Assembly (NCBI GenBank): GCA_022496205.1
Contig: WTXD01000028.1
Location: forward strand, 1 to 64,000
Direction: 5' to 3'
Length of the DNA stretch: 64,000 nt
Origin: Gloeopeniophorella convolvens
Taxonomy: Eukaryota > Basidiomycota > Agaricomycetes > Russulales
The notes beneath the pieces are model-generated. The model did not search any database. It saw only the letters and a list, made by a program, of their open reading frames with translations, and was not told where the DNA came from. Position numbers and translations under genes: made by a program. Positions 57,050 to 64,000 of this stretch are shown here, piece after piece (the first letter of the stretch is position 1; the number at the start of each line of letters is the position of its first letter).

Positions 57050-58605
57050 TCACGCTTCACTCAAACCACCTTTGTGGGCCACATCGGCCTTGCGGCTCAG
57101 ACTCGATCTACCGCTCTTACGACCCGCGGCTGCCTTCGAGATATCGATCGCGATGGATGTCGATCCGCTCTCAAGTGGCGCTTCTCGTAGGGAAATGCGG
57201 TTGTTTAACGAAACAAGGAGGGAGTTTGAGTACCTGTCCGCCGTGTCAGCTACACCCATATAGCGACCCGTGGGAAGGCTGCTACAGTTTACCGAGGACA
57301 GCCATCCTGCATGAAACAAGGTCATGAGATGACGACAGTTTAGTGTAGGCTGTAAACGCACGGGCACGTAAAATAGGCTTTATCCTGAGAGGTCGTTGCG
57401 TCAGCCACGGCGACAGGAGAGACAGGGATATTCGTACAGGGAACAAGAACACCATCAACAACGATACAACCGCCACAGACGCTGAAACACCACATGAGAT
57501 TCAGACGCGCGCCATCCCGACAGTGACCATACGGACTTGTTATCAGGCTCGTCTCAATGGTCAGTTGTATGATTCGAGAGAGTGCATGCTTGTTGAGGCG
57601 ACTGCTGCTGCCCTTGTGCCTTGTGAGCTGCAAACAATGGGAAGTTGTCAGCAACTGTTGGTTCGCACATGCAGTGCTCACGTACGAGGTATATCATAGT
57701 GACCGCTATAAGAGCGTCCGTCACGACCTCCCCAACGACGGAAATCTGAGCAGCACGGAGTCAGCCTCCCAAGCGTCCGGAGAATCGGGAGCGCCTACCA
57801 AAGCGTCGCCCTGTAAAGCTCTTCCCTTGGTAGCCTTTCCGCGGATAGCAACCTGCCGGTGTCAGTCCGAGTCCAGGGCAGGACTAGGGGACTTTTACCT
57901 TGACACCTCCAACTAGCGAACCGACCGAGTCAACCATCGAACCCTTACCACCAAGTAAACCGTGATGTCCAGCTCGGAATGCGTGACGACTCACAATGCA
58001 TATCAAAGCACAGATCCACCAGCATCTCCTCTCAAGAACCCAGATACGGTATGCATAGAAGAGTTGGACAGCCATAGAAATAAACGCGCCAATGATTGGC
58101 ACGTCGTACGGCGCTGCGTGCGATCGCCCAAAATGTTCCATGTTTCCAAACCCGGAGGCAAACCAGTAGTAGAGATCAGCCCCCGTGAGCGCTGTTTGTA
58201 GCGTCTCGAGGAGGAATATGCCGTATACTGTGGACATACCTCAAAGTTAGAAGAGATAGGCAGACGCAAGAGACACCATACCGAGCAATTTGATGACTCT
58301 CCGGTCTGTCCGGAAGTTGTAGCTGTATATATCTGAATGGCAATCTCAAAGTCCATTGCAACGGGGGGAGGTGACGAGAGCTCACATATCTGGACCGATA
58401 GTATCCCATAAAGCATCCAGTTCCAGAGCAAACCCAAGAACTGGCGTATCGCGCCAAAGTCAGCTTGAGTGCTAAGAGCACTCAAAAACGTACGCGGGGT
58501 GCATTCCTAGAGTAAAGGGTCAAGAAGGCCATAGTGGACACAGCAACAACGTGATTGCACTTACACCTCAGATAAATTGGGATGCACGGGAGGTGCGTCG
58601 GTCAT
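57050..58605 (-). CDS. DUF6534-type 7-helix membrane protein, subfamily I, arm B
   Basis: Near-identical partner of the gene at 48556-50115. Exon 1 encodes MTDAPPVHPNLSE; exon 2 is 58494-58506 (13 bases); then FLGLLWNWMLYGILSVQI, the core exon with LETLQTALTGADLYYW, GRSHAAPYDVPIIGAFISMA and VQLFYAYRIWVLERRC (arm A has YPYRIW), TAIETSLIT-type helix 6, SVAVVSLLMVFLFP, DKAYFTCP, MAVLGKL, and YSNSLLVSLNNRISLREAPL ending GGLSEA. Splice sites match those of arm A. About 310 residues, no defects seen. The high identity of the two copies over introns as well as exons shows that the A/B tandem duplication (or gene conversion) is recent. Confidence 0.82.
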
Positions 58606-59640
58606 GGTAACTCAGGTAATTGTGGAACAGGTGGGTTCAGGGGTTTGTGGTACCCTCGGTCTTCAGGTAATTAGCAGTCTGAGGTCGTCTCAACAGATGA
58701 AGCTATAAGACGCCAGGAAAGCCCGCCCATCAAACGACATGAGACACAACAATTGGGAAACGAATGCACTCACGTACGCATGGGTAACGCCAGCCAGATT
58801 TAGCCAACGATGTATTCTGACAGAGGAAAGGTACGGTGATTCAGCCACCGCCGAGCCAATGTGACTTGATCGCGGACCATCGAGCCAAGGCTCAAGGAAA
58901 CAGGCGAATCGCTGCACTTCCAAACGGCCACAGGACTGATGCATAAAACAATCTCCCCTGATGGATGGACGGTGTATATGTACCACTTTGTCCATATTCA
59001 CGAATCCCGAAAAGAGGAACGAGCATTATTAGTCGTCTGACGGACGTGCCCTGGCTTGTTTCACCAGCTATCGTAAGGCATCAGCGTCAATTTGCGGCGC
59101 AAACGTGTGGCCATCAAAGGCTTGATAACACCACGGCGGCCTGGGACTTTAATGAAGAGCATAAGGAAAAGGACCGACACACGATGGGGGCGCAGGCGGA
59201 GGATGATGAACATTTGGAGAGCGCGTTCGGGGCAGAGGTGAAATGCAAGAAAGAGGATGGTTTTAGCTGGAAACGAGGCATAGCGTACAGGCTTGTGTGG
59301 TGGCGAGCGGAGAGTGACGAATTAAATTTCCCGACATCGTTCTCGAAGACTGCGACCTACTGCGACGTTGTGCTCGGACTCGACACGAAACCAACGCTGG
59401 GCTCTTTCTTTGGTTCCATTTACCAGTATTTGGTGAAGTTGTTTATGGCATTTGGCGACGCGACCGAATGAGATAGGCGCCTGTACCTTCCGAGATCCGC
59501 CACGCGGCCGAGTCCGACATCCCCGAGCGATGCCGATGAGGGCCGGGAGATAGATTCGGCAGACAAATATAAGAGCGAGAGCGACTGTGGTATTCTCGAT
59601 GCTAAAATTTGGCAGTTCCAAGTGTGTATATGTCGTACGA
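58606..59640 (-). repeat. U block, copy 3, upstream of subfamily I gene in arm B
   Basis: The best preserved U block. Its outer 140 bases (59500-59640) match the 5' flank of the F-box gene at 38768-38900, including the place of the start codon (ATGTCGGACTCGGCC here against ATGTCATCACCGCAG there, minus strand). The U block therefore seems to contain the promoter end of an F-box gene joined to DUF6534 5' flank. Confidence 0.55.
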
Positions 59641-60435
59641 TTGTCCTACCGCAGTGCATGCTCAAACCGAGTCGCTCGCGGCGAGTGGCCGGGATCGTAC
59701 ACGTGGCCCAAACACATGATCTAAATCGGATCGGACCGGGCCGACAGCGGGGCGCTTTGGGCGGCCCTCCTGCGAGCTCCTGCGTCAATCCCGCCGAACA
59801 AAGAATTCAGAGGCTCGCCGACCGTGCGTCACCGCTTGCTGCTGAGTATGAGAGAAGGTACAGACAAAGGATTCAAGGAGCAGCAAATGTCATTTATTGA
59901 GGATTTACGTGGTTGTAGCTGGGGACGCAAAGTAAGGATAGGTCAACTGAAAGCTAGGGTCGGGAGTTCTATGCGCTCAACTCGTTCAGTCTTTCAAGTT
60001 TCAAGAGTCGCGGGCGCAATGCGGGTTGAATAAAAACGACAGAAAAGGTGTCGGGTGTAGCCATTACATCATAGTACCAGGTGGCGATTACATGCGGTCT
60101 CAAAGTGGGAGTGAGAGGCGATGAAGGCGACTAATTATAAAATGAGCTACGCGCGGATCATTTCGTTAGTTACAAAAAGAGCAGGACGTTCGACATGAAA
60201 CGTCGTTATCTGAATGATGAGTTATCAGCTGGGCAATTCGAAAAAAAACACGCGAGTCAATGGCGAAATCGTAGTGCACCATGAAGCCATATTTGTTAGC
60301 TTCGGCTCAAGAAACAGAGATCATCATCTGAGCGCAGAGATAAGGTCAAATCCTCAACACGCAGAAAAGAAAGGCATGACCATGCACATGATCTTTTCTT
60401 CGCTTTGCGTAGGCTAACCGGGCAGGCGAACCAGA
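59641..60435. other. intergenic, 3' flank of F-box gene
   Basis: No open frame or domain of note. AT-richer than the surroundings from 60120 to 60400. Confidence 0.5.
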
Positions 60436-62112
60436 TTACCAGCTGTAATACGAATCGTCCCAGTCGTTCTCCGAGTCGTCGTCCGAGTCAGACATGTAAC
60501 GCTCGTAGTCGGATTCGCACTCAATCTCATCCCAGTAAAATTCCGGGGCGAGATCTCTGAAGGCGCCGACGTCCTCGGCACCGATGGTGCAGTCGCTGAT
60601 GCCGAGCACCTGAAGCGGGACCTTGCACTTCTTCCGCCGAAGGATTAGGCTTCTGGCTAGGTCGCCAACCAGAATTTTGGTGCGAGGGACAGGGAGGTGA
60701 AAGTCAAGCGTCTGCAAGAGGAGAGATCGTATGGCGGGGTACGGAACGGGTTGTATCCCGGCACCCCCCTGAGGAGCCTTCCCGCCGCCCTTCTGGGGAA
60801 TCGCGCTCTTGGGAGGGTTTATCGCTCGCAGGAAAGCGCTGGCTCCTTCTCCTGTGATGTCGACAATGGCAATCTTGGCGCATTGTTGGAGGAGCTGGGC
60901 CCATTGTGGGTACTGATTAGCGCCACCGTAGAGGGCAGAGAGGGAGACGAATTCTAGATCTGCGATGGGGAGAGCGGCGCATGCTTCGTGGGTGATGCTT
61001 TGTATGTTCCTAGAGTCGAACCGAGCGTCGAACCTGAGAGATAGCCCGGTGTGGCCCCCGACGAAAGCTTCGGAGAACAGATCCGAAGGAAAGAAAGTCG
61101 ATGTGGGAAGACTGCTGGATGCTTCGACCGTTATTTGCGGTCGTCCAGGCGCGGCAACTTCAATGCTGAGGCTCTTGAACGTAGCCGAACTGCAATGCGC
61201 GGCCACGAAGGCGATGACTCTGGACCATGGCTCGATAGCAACGGCATCTTGAACGATGCAATGCAGGCCAATTCGTGTTGAGGGAGGCAACTTCAGTGAT
61301 TCGAGGACATGTGCGACACTTGAGCTCGATCCCGCGAGACTAAGCACACGAAGGTTGGGAAGGGCGATAAGTTGCTCTTGATCATCGGGTTTAGCAGATG
61401 CCGGGCCCAAGCAATATTCGAGGACGAGGATCTCTAAAGCCGAACAACCGGCAACGATCGAGATGAGCTCGTCCAAACGGCCGTACGGAGCAACGTCATG
61501 AATGACGAGACCGTCTAGAGGTAGGGTGATCTCGAGTCGAGAGAGGGATAAATGGGGAAGGGATCGCCAGGGAAAGCGAACGTTGTGGATTGAAAGTCCC
61601 TTGAGCTGCGGCGCTTGTCCTCTGAAAAGTTTTAAGTCGCCTGGGGGATTGAGGGTTGCCGGTTTGGTTCCTTCTAGCCGAAGGTCGAGGTATTCCAGCG
61701 TCGGAGCCTCGAGCACAAGCAGGTCCCCGATGCGTCGCTGATCCTGGGACCATTGCGTAGCGGAGAGGTATAGCTGGCGCGTGTGATGAAAGTGCTGAGA
61801 AATTAAAGAGAATTTCTTCAAGGCCGCTCTCGACTCTACTTCGAAATCCACTGGCGCCCCCTTCGTACGAGCAAGCATCTCGGTGATCCATTTCAGGTTC
61901 GTATGGAAAACGTCTATCTGACCCCATAGGCCAGTAGCGTTGAGTGCCACCTGACGCCATTGCCGACATACGTGCGTATCGACTATCCACCCCAGTCGAC
62001 ACCCAATGCATTGGAATGGAGGCTCTGTGAGCGCATGACAGTAGAAAACGCGAGCGAGGAGTTCGGGGGGAAGATGGGTGATGGGCGCGACGATCTCGAG
62101 CTTGTGCTCCAT
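60436..62112 (-). CDS. F-box-like/LRR protein, intact open frame of 558 codons
   Basis: Probable SCF adaptor by family. It starts MEHKLEIVAPITHLPPELLA; F-box core LPPELLARVFYCHAL; signature LGWIVDTHVCRQWRQVALNA. LRR-like blocks follow: LEYLDLRLEG, LKGLSIHNVRF, LSRLEITLPLDG, LEILVLEYCLG, LRVLSLAGSSSS, FKSLSIEVAAPG, LEFVSLSALYGG, LQVLGISDCTI, then FYWDEIECESDYERYMSDSD and a Trp-Asp-rich end. The ATG is conserved with the fragment at 43.2 kb (MKHKLEI), but that fragment has coding sequence upstream that here is interrupted by a TAA 14 codons before the ATG. Either the start is at 62112 or the original N-terminal exon was lost. There are two ACGCGT hexamers 260-310 bases upstream. Confidence 0.82.
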   Translation of the reverse strand: MEHKLEIVAPITHLPPELLARVFYCHALTEPPFQCIGCRLGWIVDTHVCRQWRQVALNATGLWGQIDVFHTNLKWITEMLARTKGAPVDFEVESRAALKKFSLISQHFHHTRQLYLSATQWSQDQRRIGDLLVLEAPTLEYLDLRLEGTKPATLNPPGDLKLFRGQAPQLKGLSIHNVRFPWRSLPHLSLSRLEITLPLDGLVIHDVAPYGRLDELISIVAGCSALEILVLEYCLGPASAKPDDQEQLIALPNLRVLSLAGSSSSVAHVLESLKLPPSTRIGLHCIVQDAVAIEPWSRVIAFVAAHCSSATFKSLSIEVAAPGRPQITVEASSSLPTSTFFPSDLFSEAFVGGHTGLSLRFDARFDSRNIQSITHEACAALPIADLEFVSLSALYGGANQYPQWAQLLQQCAKIAIVDITGEGASAFLRAINPPKSAIPQKGGGKAPQGGAGIQPVPYPAIRSLLLQTLDFHLPVPRTKILVGDLARSLILRRKKCKVPLQVLGISDCTIGAEDVGAFRDLAPEFYWDEIECESDYERYMSDSDDDSENDWDDSYYSW

Positions 62113-62897
62113 ACTGGCAATCCAGTGAGGTGAGCGATTGCCACTTAGTTAGGCGCTGTCTACCCAATGAACGCAATGGGTTACTTCGTGTCATACAGGT
62201 ATGCAAGAACATACCCTTACCGTATGTCTTGGGTAGGAGAGCTCACAAGACGCCCCAACGATGGGTCCGCGGGCGATGGTGGGCGTCCACTGATAAAAAA
62301 TCTGGGGGGAAGAAATGTCGTCCTGCGGATCCTTGCATGTGCACCATCAGTCGCGCACGTGTTCCCCGACTCCGACGCGTACTCCGACGCGGCGATCCCC
62401 ATTGCGCGCAGACGCGTCCTGTCAAGTTCGCCATATTAAGCGCGCTCAATGCTAAAGATGCATAGACAATACATCATATGGAACTCCAGTGATCCGGAGA
62501 ACTCAAAACTTGCCTTGGTTAATTTGTTGACGGTCAAGTGCAAGGCATCCCTAAGATCGATATCGCACCGGGTGTGTCCACGACTCAGCACATGGATCAA
62601 ATGCCCATTGCCGAGAGGGTCTGAGTTTGTAAAGTGCGTAAAAGCGCGACTTCACAGCGAACGAGCGACAACCTCGTTTAAGAAGAATGCAGGATTGAGA
62701 TGGTACTACAAGACCGGCGGACGGTCCCAAATAAGCTCTTACATTGAACGAAGGCACACAACATTGGGTCCGGATACAGCTAGTAAGTACACAGGATTTG
62801 ACCTACCGACGAATTGTCTGTCAGTCGTCGAATCAACTGTAACAAAGGCGCTGAGATCGCTCACCCTACATTCAGACTCGCCCCGCCAGCGGCGGTG
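62113..62897. other. intergenic between two F-box genes, with ACGCGT sites
   Basis: ACGCGT occurs at 62375 and 62412 with neighbouring GACGCG sequence. The 150-codon plus-strand frame at 62449-62901 has no recognised pattern and overlaps the 3' end of the next F-box gene on the opposite strand. Confidence 0.45.
62365..62420. promoter_or_regulatory. two ACGCGT (MluI-box-like) hexamers upstream of F-box gene
   Basis: ACGCGT starts at 62375 and 62412, about 263-305 bases upstream of the start at 62112. Same hexamer as in the 12.5 kb cluster. Possible MBF sites; inference only. Confidence 0.3.
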
Positions 62898-64000
62898 CTA
62901 GTCCGAATAGTTCTCCAGCCATACCCTCTCGTCTTCGTCACGATCCATTAAAAAGTCCTCCCATGTCATGTCAGGTCCTTCCTCGTCCCAATCCGAGTCG
63001 TCGGCATAGAGATTGAAAGTAGTCGGATAACCCGGGTGCTCTGGCTGACCCTCATCTTCGTCCCATTCGAACTCCCGTACAAACTTGCCCAGCTGGCGTG
63101 CTTGGTTGGCGGTGATGACGCAGCCAGAGATCTCCAGCTTCCTGAGCTGGATACCGCGCTGCTTCCTCCGGTCCATGGCGTTCTTGATAATGTTGAAAAT
63201 GGTGCCGTCGCCGCCAGGGAGTTGTTGCGAGAAGTCGATGTCCCGCACGTAGAGTGATGCCAATTTGGGGAAAGGGACCGGCTGCGCCACGGTGCCCGGC
63301 ACCGCCTGCGAAGGAGCCTCCCGTCCCTGGCGCTTCTTCTTGCCTTTTCCGCAGGAGGCGGTGTTGCTGCTACTAGGTCGAGGAACAACGGCCTTGGGAG
63401 GATTGATGTCCTTCAGGAGTGCGGTGGCTCCGCGCCCCATGACTCTCATATTCGTAATCTTGCTGCATCGGTGGCGTAGTTGCGACCAGTCGAGGGGCCG
63501 CAGCTCCTCCGAAGCTAAGGCATAGTAGTACTCGACGTCCGCGAAGGGAAGTGCTGCAAATGTTCGCTGGACTATGCCCGACAGCATGCTTGGATCGTGT
63601 TCGACTTCGAACTGGAGATTGAGGTTACTGTCGTGAGAAGGGTGACCCTCAGGCCCGGGTAGGGTGCCGTACGCCGTGATTTCTACTACATGCGTCGAAA
63701 ACATGTGGTGGGTGACGTAGAGGCTACGCAGGGTGACTGCCCCCGGCCTGGCGAAGTGTGCTGCAATAAAAGAAAGGACACTTGTTGGGTTCCCTTGGGT
63801 GGGACTCGGGTTGACGCAACGTATGTCGAGACTCGATGAAGGGGGTAATTTCAGATGTTCGAGCATGCGTGTAATTTCGTTGCTTGTATCCGTAAGAGCT
63901 AACCGTTGGAGCTTTGGGAGATCGACCGTAGAGGTTTGATCGAGCGTAGATGGGGTGGATGGTAGACAGTGGTGAAGTGAAAGGAGTTCCAGCGTCGGAC
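62898..64000 (-). CDS. F-box-like/LRR protein, C-terminal part, cut by window edge
   Basis: An open frame runs from the window edge to 62898 without interruption: SLHHCLPSTPSTLDQTS, DLPKLQRLALTDTSNEI, LKLPPSSSLDIRCVNPSP, SFIAAHFARPGAVTLRSLYV, CSKITNMRVMGRGATALLKD, INPPKAVVPRPSS, PFPKLASLYVRDIDFSQQL, IQLRKLEISGCVITANQARQ and an acidic end (YADDSDWDEEGPDM). These are the same blocks in the same order as the C-terminal half of the genes at 36.7 and 60.4 kb, including RGATALLKDINPPK. A basic KGKKKRQGRE insert could be a nuclear signal. The F-box should lie beyond 64000. No defects in the visible part. Confidence 0.8.
   Translation of the reverse strand, partial: PTLELLSLHHCLPSTPSTLDQTSTVDLPKLQRLALTDTSNEITRMLEHLKLPPSSSLDIRCVNPSPTQGNPTSVLSFIAAHFARPGAVTLRSLYVTHHMFSTHVVEITAYGTLPGPEGHPSHDSNLNLQFEVEHDPSMLSGIVQRTFAALPFADVEYYYALASEELRPLDWSQLRHRCSKITNMRVMGRGATALLKDINPPKAVVPRPSSSNTASCGKGKKKRQGREAPSQAVPGTVAQPVPFPKLASLYVRDIDFSQQLPGGDGTIFNIIKNAMDRRKQRGIQLRKLEISGCVITANQARQLGKFVREFEWDEDEGQPEHPGYPTTFNLYADDSDWDEEGPDMTWEDFLMDRDEDERVWLENYSD

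Larger units (their letters stand above)
51070..59640 (-). repeat. inverted arm B of the three-copy segmental duplication, about 8.6 kb
   Basis: Tandem direct copy of arm A and inverse of arm C. It is longer than arm A mainly because it keeps a DUF6534 relic at 55.2-55.85 kb and carries a LINE fragment at 54.1-54.7 kb. Both DUF6534 genes in it are intact. It ends near 59640, after the F-box-flank-like end of the U block. Confidence 0.8.

Noticed and set aside
1..64000. CRISPR array, rRNA, bacterial operon or viral gene
   Set aside because: No regularly spaced short repeats, no rRNA-like sequence. The intron-rich structure is eukaryotic and no viral protein signature was seen.

Overview
This window is nuclear DNA of a filamentous basidiomycete, most likely an agaricomycete. 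Genes are split by many introns of about 50-60 bases with GT...AG ends. The gene content is typical of that group: a large family of 7-helix DUF6534-type membrane proteins, many F-box-like proteins, a FES1 Hsp70 exchange factor and a fungal APC amino-acid permease. Nothing bacterial, organellar or viral was recognised. The species cannot be named from the sequence alone.

Layout. 1-3.2 kb holds two decayed, convergent F-box relics. 4.8-9.7 kb holds two tandem DUF6534 genes (A and B) with related upstream regions. 10.3-12.1 kb is a broken F-box gene, 13.2-14.0 kb a small secreted protein gene, and 16.2-17.0 kb an unrecognised gene with a late frameshift. 17.5-28.6 kb is a forward DUF6534 array: a deleted copy, a relic, two full genes and another relic. 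28.8-42.5 kb is an ordinary single-copy core: FES1, two multi-pass membrane proteins of unknown function, an intact two-exon F-box gene and an amino-acid permease. 42.9-43.4 kb is an F-box fragment. 43.36-59.64 kb is made of two tandem copies, about 7.7 and 8.6 kb, of a unit that is the inverse of 17.5-23.75 kb. Each carries one subfamily II and one subfamily I DUF6534 gene on the minus strand. 60.4-64 kb holds two more minus-strand F-box genes, the last cut by the window edge.

How it fits together. The single-copy core is flanked by inverted duplicated arms, and both DUF6534 and F-box families show every stage from intact to remnant. This looks like a fast-turnover locus. Comparing the three arms base by base dates later events: a 5'-truncated LINE and a MITE-like element each sit in one arm, with the empty site visible in the other arms. 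Every full DUF6534 gene here keeps a 13-base second exon. The function of DUF6534 proteins is unknown, so no pathway is assigned.
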